Below are positions 11,005 through 21,178 of a stretch of 64,000 nucleotides of DNA, one piece after another. Made by a program: the position numbers and the translations under genes. The stretch lies in the NCBI RefSeq assembly GCF_035222275.1, contig NC_085881.1:1364001-1428000 (forward strand). The letters run 5' to 3'. Source of the DNA: Podospora bellae-mahoneyi. Taxonomy: Eukaryota; Ascomycota; Sordariomycetes; Sordariales; Podosporaceae. The notes below the pieces were generated by a model, which worked only from the letters and a program-made list of their open reading frames with translations, was not told where the DNA came from and made no database searches. Each line of letters opens with the position of its first letter. Position 1 is the stretch's first letter.

Positions 11005-11236
11005 CACCCTGCTCACAAAATAATTGGGACACTAAAGTAGGTAATATGCCTTCAAGGATAGTCCATATGCCTTTAAAGATAGTTTATAGGCCTTTAAAGA
11101 TAGGTAACAGACCTTTAAAGATAGTTAACAGGCCTTTAAGTAATCCTTTAAGGCCTATTACTTACGTTTAAGGTATAGTTCAGAGTATAATAAGGGTTAA
11201 CTTTACTGTAGCGTCTCAATTATTTTGTGAAGGGTG
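11005..11236. mobile_element. Short non-autonomous inverted-repeat element (MITE-like)
   Basis: The ends at 11005-11039 and 11202-11236 are inverted copies of each other, with a shared core CACAAAATAATTG followed by GGAC or AGAC and, further in, CTAAAGTA or CTACAGTA. The 232-bp element has no coding capacity. Its interior is AT-rich and holds a 21-bp tandem array. The TIR core resembles those of fungal Tc1/mariner-type DNA transposons, but no TA target duplication is obvious at the ends, so the family is tentative. The TIRs differ at several positions, suggesting an old insertion. Confidence 0.6.
11044..11140 (+). repeat. 21-bp tandem array inside the MITE-like element
   Basis: About 4.6 units of 21 bp begin at 11044, 11065, 11086, 11107 and 11128. 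The consensus core is GCCTTTAAAGATAGTT. Units differ at a few positions, and the last one is truncated. Confidence 0.75.
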
Positions 11237-11644
11237 CCAAACTGCCGGGAATAGTTCGAACCAATCCTCCTCGCCATCCTTGCATCGGAAACGCAGCAGC
11301 CTTACGAGCTTATGACGCAGCGTGATCGAGGTACACGGTGCTTGTTTGGTTGCAGCTCGCGATATTGAAGCTCCTGTTTGGTCATTAACAGAAGTTCAAT
11401 TTTGGGAAGTGGTCTTTCAACACGCTGGTCAGGGTTCAAGCTCACATATCACCAACGACATCATCACTCACGGACAAGTTCAGTTTCACCAAACAGCAGC
11501 CAAGACACAACACACTCTTGATACCACCTATCCCCATTCTTGAAGACTGATTATCTACCCACCACGCGATCTCAAAAACTGAGATCATTTCCATCCAACG
11601 CAAGAGCAACAATTAGAAGCTAAAGACCTCTCTGGCGACCAAGG

Positions 11645-12037
11645 ATGCCCACCTCCCTCAACAACGCCAAACACGAAGAAGCGGTTGACGCCTCCTGGGC
11701 CGCGACACGGGGTGCGGTCTCTGGTGCGCTGAAGTGGGGGGTTGCGACGGCGGTGCTGGGCGGGTTGGGGTATGCTTTCTCGCCGGTGTACAGGGGTTTG
11801 ACTATTCAGTTCAAGGTGTAAGGTGTCCCCTCCAACCTGGTGTGGAATATGGAAGTGCTGATGTGAGGAAATAGGTACATCCAAATGTCGGGCATGGTCC
11901 TAGGCAGCATGCTCGAAGCGGATGCTAGGCTGAGGGAGTATGAAGCCCAAATGAGGCTGCGGAGGAGGCTGATGAAGGAGCAGGCCATGTGGGCTAGTTT
12001 TGAGGAGAGGTATGGGAAGGAGGAGGAGGATGATTAA
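11645..12037 (+). CDS. Rcf3-like small mitochondrial membrane protein
   Basis: Exons 11645-11817 and 11875-12037, 111 aa, with one 57-bp intron (donor GTAAGG). A hydrophobic stretch (GALKWGVATAVLGGLGYAF, about residues 27-45) is followed by SPVYRGLTIQFKVYIQMSG, a second weak helix, and a charged coil REYEAQMRLRRRLMKEQ. The SxVYR...QxKV...SGMVLGSMLEAD pattern lines up with yeast Rcf3, a small inner-membrane protein that associates with cytochrome bc1-oxidase supercomplexes. No targeting peptide is obvious, as in Rcf3. The match is by short motifs only. The alternative is a conserved fungal protein of unknown role. Start ATG 11645 is the first in frame. Confidence 0.55.
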
Positions 12038-12761
12038 TACTTTTCCGGGGGGGGGGCGGAGTGTATATAGGATAGGCGGTGTAAGATAGTAAAGTGGTGG
12101 TTCTTCTTCTCTATGTGTCTTTTGTTGCGGAACTGCGGTGGTCAATCAACTGTACGATTTCTGTTGTTGGTTGAAGGGGGCAGGTGAATTAATTGTAGGG
12201 AAACACCTGAACTCAAACACGGATTATAAAAAAAGGGTGAGGTAAGGGTGTGCTTTCCATAGGGATATTTGTGTATAGCGATCTGTTCGGTTGATGATAG
12301 AAATGCTGTTCAAATACAGTTGGCCTCCTGACTTGGATCTGTGCCCCCGATCTGGTTATGTTATGATTATGCTCCTGCCCCTAATGCCCTGGTCCCAAAA
12401 CCCAATATTCATGCTACTATCTCCATGCTCCTTAAACCAATGCCCCTCCCCCATGTTTATCCCCATGTATCTTATGCAGAACGACCGTGCGTGCCTCTCT
12501 TTCCCATAATCCAAAGACAAAAATCAAGAAACTAAACGACTGACAACTGCCACCATGAAACGCCCCCCCCTTTTTCCATGCTTTCCATCGTTTACCTATA
12601 GGTACATCCGTAATACATGATATTATACAGTCCGTTAATATACAATAGTTACACCAAAGAAGAGAAAAACAAAAATCTGGTCGTTACGGTGAGAAAATGC
12701 GAGATCTATCTCACAACAAAGATAAAGTCGTAAGTGAGGACAACAAGAGAGTGAAAACAAA
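12038..12761. other. Convergent intergenic region, no gene seen
   Basis: About 720 bp with a G-run after the upstream stop, AT-rich centre and several ATACATRATATTAT-like stretches. It probably holds the two 3' UTRs. Confidence 0.45.
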
Positions 12762-14423
12762 TCAAGAAATATACTTTGGACTCCTCCACCCCCCAAACCC
12801 GCCAAACCACCTGCTCCCGCTCGTCCCAGGAAGTGACCTCCTAGTCTTGTGACTCGCTCCCGGCGGAGGAGGGAATGCCCCTTGGCCCATAGGAGGCGTC
12901 AGCAAGCCGTCGTTGAATCTTGTCGAGGAAGCGGGAGCGGTGCCAGGAGTGCGAGGTCTGGTTGTTGTGCCTAGCGACGTCCCGGGTCGGGGTGCTTCCT
13001 GGGTTTGTTGTTGTTGTCTTCCCCTACCAAACGGGCAGGAAGAAAGTGATGTTCCTGGCCGACGGCTGGACGGACTGGGGTTGTTGAGTGGGATGTTGAC
13101 CATGCCTTCTGTTTGAAGGCCAAGCCCGACTCGTCCAAGACGGGATTGGGAAGACCGGGCGCGGGGTCGGTGTTGGGGTTGGGGGGGTCTGGTTTCTGAG
13201 GTGATGGGGGGTGATAGAGGGAGAGGTTTGTTGGAGGGGAGGGGGGCGGATTTCATGCCTGTTGAGGGGGCTCGGGGTCTCGTTTCTGGTTGCTTTTGTT
13301 GTGCTTGTGGTTGAGGTTCAGATCTTTGTGTTCGTAGAGGGTGGTTTGTCAGGGGTGTTATCTTCAATGGGGCGGGGATTGGTGACCGGCTTGAGTTGAT
13401 GTTCCTCATGATGTTCTTCGGGGGTGGCTTTGGTGGGGCTGGAAAGAGGGAGAACCGGGGGTTGGATGTTTTCCGTGGGGCTGGTGAGGTTGAGGGAGCC
13501 GAGACCGGTGGCGGAGGGGGAAGGGGTGTTTTGGGGGGCTTGCTAGGTTCCCATGGTGTACCAGCAGGGGTGAGGTATGTTCTTCGTGCTTTGGAGGAGC
13601 GTTTGGTACTGGCTGTATCTGGATTTGAAGCTGGGACGGGTGGCGGTGGTGATGCTGGCAAGGCTGGTACCGGTGGAGAAGGAGCAGAAGGGAGTTCGGC
13701 GAGATTGGAAGAACCCTTTGATCGTCGACGGTCAAGCTCCGTGGTGGCATAGAACCACAGGGCAAAGACTGTGTCGACACTCCGGCGGTCCACGGCTCTA
13801 GGGGAGGGCGTTGCCTTTCTAATTTGTACCATTTCGTGCTCCACGTGTTGGGGTTGGGGAGGTGTTACTGCCCCGTACGTGTATTCATTGGCGTCGTCGC
13901 TTTCGTATAGTCCCAAGTCGAGTAGTGCTTCGGTAGCCACGGAGGAGTTGGAAGGAGAGTGTGATGGTGATGATCTCGGTTGGTTGACCGGGACGGTCTG
14001 ATATTCCTGAAAGTGATACATGGGTGCCTCTCTTGCTGTCCCTGAATCCCGCCGACGTTGTTTCCTGCGACGGCAGAGGAAGAATATGAAGGCAGCACCG
14101 GCGAGAACCAGGAGAATTCCCACAACAATGCCTGCAATGGCAAACCCTGGCAGGATCCCCACAGTAGTCGGTGGCGAGGGAGAGGGAGGGCTGGTATTGG
14201 ATTGACCTCGGACTCCCGTGGTGACCGAAGTGGCAGTAACTGTAGAAAGTGTCGTTCTAGGTCTAAAGTCGACCGGTGGCGTTCGAGACTCGCAGCACTC
14301 GCTCAGGGGAATAACCAATGTCGTCGTAGTAGGTGCCGGTCGCAAAGCTCTGACCACACGAGTTGTATGGGATAGGTCAGAACAGGACGTTGATTCAGGA
14401 CTTAGACGAGACGCCACATGCAT
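12762..14423 (-). CDS. Single-pass membrane protein with proline-rich cytoplasmic tail; 5' end unresolved
   Basis: An open frame runs on the minus strand from 14459 to 12762, with the first ATG at 14423 (553 aa). A Thr/Ser-rich segment with a CC pair (LSECCESR) precedes one strong membrane helix (FAIAGIVVGILLVLAGAAFI, about residues 88-116 from this ATG), then the basic stop-transfer CRRRKQRRR and a roughly 430-residue tail rich in Pro, Ser, Arg and PPPP runs (for example KTPLPPPPPVSAPS). This is the layout of fungal mucin-like or sensor-type plasma-membrane proteins. No signal peptide is present at 14423, so upstream exons are likely. Frames between 14500 and 14825 encode Cys- and Trp-containing sequence (GCGQLWYHPVPYSHFGPG), and TTCCCCAG near 14489 looks like an acceptor, but no clean frame-consistent model was found. 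Function unknown. Confidence 0.6.
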   Translation of the reverse strand: MHVASRLSPESTSCSDLSHTTRVVRALRPAPTTTTLVIPLSECCESRTPPVDFRPRTTLSTVTATSVTTGVRGQSNTSPPSPSPPTTVGILPGFAIAGIVVGILLVLAGAAFIFFLCRRRKQRRRDSGTAREAPMYHFQEYQTVPVNQPRSSPSHSPSNSSVATEALLDLGLYESDDANEYTYGAVTPPQPQHVEHEMVQIRKATPSPRAVDRRSVDTVFALWFYATTELDRRRSKGSSNLAELPSAPSPPVPALPASPPPPVPASNPDTASTKRSSKARRTYLTPAGTPWEPSKPPKTPLPPPPPVSAPSTSPAPRKTSNPRFSLFPAPPKPPPKNIMRNINSSRSPIPAPLKITPLTNHPLRTQRSEPQPQAQQKQPETRPRAPSTGMKSAPLPSNKPLPLSPPITSETRPPQPQHRPRARSSQSRLGRVGLGLQTEGMVNIPLNNPSPSSRRPGTSLSSCPFGRGRQQQQTQEAPRPGTSLGTTTRPRTPGTAPASSTRFNDGLLTPPMGQGAFPPPPGASHKTRRSLPGTSGSRWFGGFGGWRSPKYIS

Positions 14424-14859
14424 CTTAGACGCTCCATGAGATCGGAACAAAAGAAACACGGTCCATCTCTGGCTGTTGGTGGAGAACTGGGGAACAACAG
14501 GAGATATAGAAAAGCAGGGCAGGCAACCGGCAGCTCATATACTTGTCCGAGTGTTCTACAAAGGAGAGTCGGTCCTGCAACTGTGAGGGACAGGAATTCT
14601 GCCTTTGCACTCCAAGCTGCCGCATAAGGTACGCGGCATGGCAGTGGGCAAAGAGAGGCAGTGCCATTGCGGGTGGTCCATGACACCGGGGCCAAAGTGG
14701 GAATAGGGAACAGGGTGGTACCACAGCTGACCACATCCAGCGGCGTAGACACTTTGGGTGTGTCCGATGTCAGTTGCTGTAAAAACACGGTGGAAGCAGT
14801 CTTTGCTGATATGTGTTTGCGGCAAACTCTAAGCGCCTGGCGCGCGCACCTTTGACGAT

Positions 14860-17800
14860 GGAGGTGGGCAGACTAGAGTTATTGGACTTGTGCTTCGGAC
14901 TAGATGTCCTCCAAAAATCAATATTTCAAACTGGTTGTACAACACCATCACGCGTCAATCGCCTACTTAAGCGCGCTTCTAGAAGCCGCCCATCGCTTGA
15001 TGAGGGGAAATCAGAAGACTATTGAGGTTGTGCCGCAAAAGATCCTGCCTCGTATGTTGGATGTCCGAATCTCTCCACAAAGATGATGGTGTTGACTGCA
15101 GACTCTGACATCTAACCCCGAGAGAGTTGGAAGATTTTCATGCGGCACAGAAGATGTAGCGTGAAAATCCGGAGGTTCGCCGCCGCCCGAGTTGGTGATG
15201 AGTGAGTTCATGGGGCAGATGTGGAGAGACGACCCCTGACGCCATCTCCGGTGTTACTTTGTACTTGGTTTCTGAAGGTATGACGCAGAGGCTGAAGATT
15301 TTAGAACAGGCGATGATGCCTCTCTCAGAATATCTTCGCTCGGTACCGGCAAAAAGGGTAATCCACAAAAAGATCAATGGAACTCTGGAGGGTTCAAGAG
15401 ATCCCAAGATATCTGGGGAGAGTGGGGGGTTCGACGCCTTGATTTGCCGGCAGCACCTATTTTGGCATGCAGAAAGGGGGCCACTCGGCGCTTATTCAGA
15501 GCCAACATCACCCAAGATCTCGTGGCAGCCCTGTCCCTATTGTCCTTTCTTGCGTGCTTTGGAATGCAAGAAATCTGTAGCCGCGGGAAACACTGCAGTT
15601 GGTTGCGCCAAAGTCGGTAGACGGCCTGTTCGGGAAGGGCTTGTGTGTGTTGGCCTCAGTTCGTCCAGGTTTTCGGGGTTGTGTTGCCAAGTCGTGCCCG
15701 TGATGTTCTGGGTGAGAGCAAACTGCGCCTGGTTGTTGTGGGCAGTGTTAGCTTTGTGGTGTCTCGGTGATCAGTATTGAAATCAACACTGTCTATCTAG
15801 TGCTTGTGTCACTGGGAACCACGCCGAGGGGGGGCGCACAGGTTTAGTTTGCCTGCACGTTTTGGTGATGCCGAGCTGTTTAAGTCGGTGCCTGACACAG
15901 TATGACAAAGCCTTACGGTGACGATATGCGATCGACGCAGTTTCAACTCTGATGATGGAATCAGCACCGAGAGAACCTTGCCTACGGAGTTTAATGCCAT
16001 CGGTGTGTTTTGTGAAGCGCACCTATATGGCAACGCAAATGAGAAGTTGACACTAGTTCATGACATGGTGAACACGAGAGAAGCAGGACGTCGAGAGATT
16101 GCGAAACATATAAAAAGAACAGCAGATGAGCTGTCGAGCGAGGGATAATGAAGTTATCGCCAAATCGGTAGGTGTTTGCTCGTTGCCATGGTGGCGTGGG
16201 ATGAAGTCGAGATTGCCTCGTGTGCCTGAGCTGAGATCCTTCGGCGGGATCCCCTAGCTGTTTCGTCTTCAACTGCCGGCTGCGACAAGCAGGAGACAGG
16301 AGACAGGAGACGGAAGTCAATCAGCCTGGCCCCTCTGAAAGGCTGGCCTTGCTTTGACTTCGGAAGCACCGCGCATTACTGGGTGATGCTGTGCCTCACA
16401 CTCGGCTATCTGGCTGTCTTTGGTAGGGCAGACAGTTTGTGGCTCCCGCGACTCCTTACTGCACCACACGGGGCAAAAGCCACCAGTTCAAGGATCTGGG
16501 TCGAGAGGGTGTTCTGTCATCCAGAGTGTCTGTTGAAGATGACGGCTTGGTCGGGTTGGTGATCATGAACGTCTCGTCTCGATGCGGGCCAGAGGTTGGT
16601 GCAAGATTCGCGTGCTCCCGTCTGACCAGATCTTTTGTGTGGCATGGCACAGACCCCAATTAAAGTACTATCTATATCCGGTCAGCTATAGGTTGCTGTC
16701 TGCAGTAGGATAAAAATGACACTTCCCCTCTGTTTCTTGCAGACTGGATTGACACGATGCCTGAAGCTGTAAAGTGCTGGCCAGGTAGAGACCCATTGCC
16801 AAGATGGTTGCTGTTTGAGGTTGTCGAGATGCATTCAGCTGAAAACGAGAGAGGAGCGACGGCGTCGGCACCGGGGGACGGGACCCACCAAGGGCTTCCG
16901 AGCCGAGCGGCCCCGCCGAGGCCGGTGGTCTCGGGCTGCCACGGACCGAATCACTCGCATCAGCAGCACTGGCGTTTGACGGGCATCGGTCCGTCAATTT
17001 GTGACCAACCAATGGGGTATCGAATCAAGAAAGAAACGGATAACTTAGCCCCACCTGATCTGCCCAGATTCCACCACGGCGCGTAGCCGAATTTAGCGTC
17101 CGCTGTCCTGATCACAGAATGCACGTCGGGAGGGAACGCCGAGACCCCACTGAATGTTTCTTTCCATCATCACCTGCACTATCACCAGCAGCTACTTGGA
17201 TTCATCACAGCGTCTTTTGAGTTTTTCTCTTTGGATGAACAGCAGGTCATGATGGACTCGAATCCCCGCAATGTGGTACAAGATGTCGTGACCTGTAGGA
17301 CATGGACAGATGCGCTGCACACGTTTCATGTACCGTTCCTACATTAGGGCCGGGTCCATGGCGTCTTCCTCTGGCAATTGCGAGATACTAAGAAGCAAAA
17401 CGAATCCTTCGGCTTGGGTGATTCTTCCCCGCAACTCGACATCTTGGGCAAGACATAAACGGACTCCTCTTTGTCACACCGTTTCCTTCAAACAGAGCAA
17501 CAGCAGTAGCCAGCAGCATGCTTTGAACCAAGGTCAAAGGTCACATCTGCAAAACACCGAGCTGCTCGGCAGGTTGGCGGCGCTTAGGGAAGCCATCCCG
17601 TTGGCTACCCTCTTTCCATCAGCCTATTCCACCGTTTTCCCCAGCTCGGAACGGTCGCCCAGAATAGCTCACGTCCGCAGCAACCATATATCCCCACGTG
17701 GTGAACGGCAACCCCTGCGCCTTTGGGGCATTGCTGCTGTTCCCCTCTCCGTTGAGATCTTGCTGGACTGAATCTGCTTCCCGTCTTGGTGCTTGTGATT

Positions 17801-17977
17801 TGGAAAGGGGTTGGGATATTCTTCCATTTGCGACAGATTCCACAATACAATGATTGACGACGCCGGACTGCAATGATCTTGTTTGGTTGTTTAAAAACAC
17901 AGTATTCGAAGTGACCACCAGGTCGACTTGGGCTTTCCAATTTGAGAGGAGGGGCATAACGGCGCAGGTTGCCCACC
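14860..17977. other. Gene-poor stretch of about 3.1 kb
   Basis: No family resemblance in any frame. The longest frame (15202-15780, plus) has mixed composition, no splice context and no motif. A short perfect inverted repeat with 7-bp arms sits at 16976-16997 next to a CCAAT sequence at 17008-17012. The end of the stretch is the promoter of the Nta1-like gene. It may hold non-coding transcripts that cannot be recognised from sequence alone. Confidence 0.4.
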
Positions 17978-20900
17978 ATGAAGATTGCCTGTCTACAGTT
18001 TGCGCCTCAGGTCGGGGATGTCGACAACAACCTCAACCGGGCTGATGCCGTACTGAACAAGGCGCGCATGGGGGATCTTGATGGTTTGGACTTGCTTGTA
18101 CTGCCGGAACTTGCCTTTACAGGTACGTTTATTGCAGATTATTTACTCGGGGGGGGGCGGAGAATGCTGATGGGCAAATCCAGGTTACAACTTCAAGTCG
18201 CTACAACACATCTCTCCCTGTTTGGAACGTCGTGACTCTGGAATCAGCTCTCTCTGGGCTCGAACTACCGCCCTGAAACACGATTGCGCCGTTGTAGTAG
18301 GGTATCCGGAGAAGGTGGACGTGAGCGCAAGATGGCCAGCGAACCCAGAGCACTACAACTCAGCTCTCATCGTAAACCGAGATGGCGATACTGTTGGCAA
18401 CTACCGGAAGCTACACCTATTTTATACCGATGAGACCTGGGCACTCCAAGGGCGGGATGGTTTCTTTCGGGGCAATGTCGAAGGCTTGGGGAACGTTGCT
18501 TTGGGTATTTGCACTGACATAAAGTAAGCCTGCTGTCTTTAGTGAGTTCTCCCTAGACATTTCTAACAGTGTCTAGTCCATACGAGGTGGAAACACCATG
18601 GGAAGCTTTCGAATTCGGATTTCACGTCATGGAAGCACACGCAAATGTGGTCATAGTCAGCATGGCCTGGCAATCTCAACAGGATCCCAGCCAATACACC
18701 CGTCGGCCTCACGAGCCGGATCTCGAGGCCCTGGTGTACTGGGTTCAGCGTCTTGAGCCTTTGATCCGGGAGGATAGTGAGGAGGAGATTATCGTCGTCT
18801 TTTGCAACCGGACTGGTGCTGAAGACGATGTGATGTACTCGGGAACAAGTGCCGTCTTGGGCATCAGAGGAGGGGAAGTTTACGTGTATGGGGTCCTCGG
18901 ACGTGGAGTGAAGGAGTTACTTGTGGTCGACACGGACCAGCCTCCACTCAGCAAGTTGACCGATGCCTCAGGGGTCGAGGCCGAGAATCCTTACGCCGAG
19001 GAAACCGACGTCGAGACTGAGCCCGTCAAGCGCCGTGCGCAGGCCCTCGAGATCCAGATACCGGCCCAGGAGACGCCCAAAGAGCTACCAACATCGCATC
19101 CGATCAGCAGTCGCATAGAGGCTGTGTCAGCAACCCCCAAGTCTGCGTCTTCTGCTCGGTTACCCTGGCTTGCACCAGCTGAGCCCGATGCCCAGAGTCC
19201 CAGCAACCCCCGATCACCTACTCGACTGCAGATACCTGTAACACCAGTGCGACCGAGTGCGGAAGAATTCACTCTCATCGACAGCGCCATTGCCGAAGAC
19301 ATTGCCATTCCCACAGCAAGATCATCGCGGACTCCAAGCCCGGACCTGAAGGCAGCATCGCGTCCTTCGAGGCTATCAATACCAATGACCCCGTGGAAGT
19401 TTCGAGACAAGGCCAGCCCTTACCCATGGCAATACCGAGATGGGTCGCAGTCAGCTCTTTTTGGTGGGGGAGCTTGCATGACGCCAATAACACCGTTTGA
19501 AGTTGAGGAGGGCTGGTTGGGGACACCCATTGATGCTAAGCCACCAAACTGGTACTGGAAGCACGATCACTCACTCTCCGCCGTCAAAGAGGCGATACAA
19601 GAGGAGGAAGAGGTGTCGCCGGGGAGCTCCTCAAAGCCAACCCAGAAGGTGGGAGGGCTTGAACCAGCAAAGACACAGCAAGACGCCTCGAAAGTCCGAG
19701 ATGCCACACCGATCGACACAGAACCGCCAAATTGGTACTGGAAACACGAGCCACAGTTGTCTTCTCTTGACGAGATACTCCACGAGGATGCAGAAGGTGA
19801 ACAAACCGAGGCAGGAGAGAGCCCCAGACCGGAACAAGCCGCACCGTCAAAACCCACTAGTACCACCGTGGCAGAGGATGTCTGGGTAGCCACACCCATC
19901 GACAATGAAGTTCCAGATTGGTACTGGAAACACGAGCAAACGCTACCCTCCCTCAACGAAACAGCACAAGAGGAGCCTGAAGAGGACGAGCCAGAAGCAA
20001 AACAACAAGAATCATCCAGACTACGCCAAGTCTCAGCAGAGGACGTCTGGGTAGCAACCCCAATCGACAACGAGGTCCCAGACTGGTACTGGAAACACGA
20101 ACAAACACTGCCCTCCCTTGACGAGACAGAAGACGACCCGCCACAGAATGCCCCCCAACCAGCCACCATCACCACCACCACCCCAGCAGAAGAAGAAGAA
20201 GGAGAAGAAGAAGAAGAAGACCACACCCCCACCCCCATAGACGAAGAACCCCCCGATTGGCACTGGAAACACGAACAGACCCTCACTCCCCTCGACGAGG
20301 AACACCCATCCCCTTCCCACTCCCAAGACTGGGCAGACCTCTCCTCTGTGTTGGCTAGTTTCAAGATACACCCAAAGTCAGCGTTGAGCAACTCCAGTGC
20401 TGCGCAGGATATTGGTGCGGAGAGGCCTAGCTCGCCCAAATCGCGGAATGCGAGTCGGTCGAGGCAGATTTATAGCTCGATGGAGAATTATGATTGGGAG
20501 CAGGGGCAGCAGCAGGCGAGGGGGGGTGGTATGCAGGTCCTTGGTAGTGGTGGTGGTGGTGATGGTGGTGGGGTGAGGAGGCAGCCGTCGCGGTTGAGGA
20601 ATGTTGTGATGATAGGGGATGGTGTTTCTGATGTTGAGGAGGAGGAAGAGCAAGCTCACGCCCGAGGGAGGGTTGGGCCCAGATACCGGAGTGTAAGTCG
20701 TGGTCGCCAACCTGGGCGGGTGAGGGGGGCAGGGATGGAGGTTGAGAGGTCGGGTTCGAGGCATAGGGTTTTGCTACAGCAGAACAGTCTACGAGATGGC
20801 ATATCCCTACCGCGACAAAGTTGCCAAAATTTGCAAGACAAGCGGCCAGAACAGCAACAGGACGACAGTTATCGACAGCACAAACCAAGCATAGATTACG

Positions 20901-21178
20901 CCGCGCTGCCTAACTGGCCTTTTCCCCCTTCGCCGGAGGATATCATTAAACCGGCTGGGACTTTGTCGAATCTGTCCGTGGTGACGGTGGACGATGATCA
21001 CAGTCCGGAGACGCCCAAGATGATGGGGATGGGGATGGCGATTTCGCCGGTGGGGGAGGGGCATGAGGAGTTTGAGTATGGGTATCGTCATGGTGAGTGG
21101 GACGGTTGGGAGGGGAGTAAGAGGAGTTTGTTGAATGAGGAGTGGGAGGGGAGGAGGGGGAGGAGGGGGAGGGCTTGA
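17978..21178 (+). CDS. Nta1-like N-terminal amidase with long repeat-bearing C-terminal extension
   Basis: Exons 17978-18122, 18184-18523 and 18577-21178, 1028 aa, more than twice yeast Nta1 (457 aa). The first 300 residues are a nitrilase-fold carbon-nitrogen hydrolase with the full triad: Glu44 (LPELAFTGYNF), Lys124 (NYRKLHLFY) and Cys158 (GICTDINPYE). Nta1 deamidates N-terminal Asn and Gln to feed the Arg/N-degron pathway. FCNRTGAEDDVMYSGTS matches the C-terminal core of that family. From about residue 320 on the chain is low-complexity and acidic. It holds five copies of a TPIDxxxPxWYWKHE-type motif starting near residues 478, 539, 601, 656 and 714, then a Gly/Arg-rich and basic end. Introns 1 and 2 flank the catalytic Glu and Cys segments. 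The amidase call rests on the triad and flanking motifs; the extension's role is unknown. Confidence 0.85.
19523..20290 (+). repeat. Five in-frame copies of a TPID...WYWKHE coding repeat
   Basis: Within the last exon of the Nta1-like gene, units begin at 19523, 19706, 19892, 20057 and 20231, spaced 165-186 bp (55-62 codons). The conserved core is TPIDxExPDWYWKHEQTL followed by a Leu-Asp-Glu segment. Copies 3 and 4 are nearly identical, and both follow a DVWVA lead. Copy 5 has WHWKHE. Confidence 0.9.

Larger units (their letters stand above)
10713..11644. other. Intergenic region carrying a MITE-like element
   Basis: About 930 bp between HIS3 and the Rcf3-like gene. The only structured part is the inverted-repeat element at 11005-11236. 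The rest shows A-runs after HIS3 and a plain upstream region. Confidence 0.5.

Noticed and set aside
15202-15780. A 192-codon plus-strand frame in the gene-poor gap
   Set aside because: No family resemblance or exon context; likely chance.
19567-20439. A minus-strand frame with repeated Cys/Phe-rich units
   Set aside because: Its periodicity is just the complement of the WYWKHE coding repeats on the plus strand.
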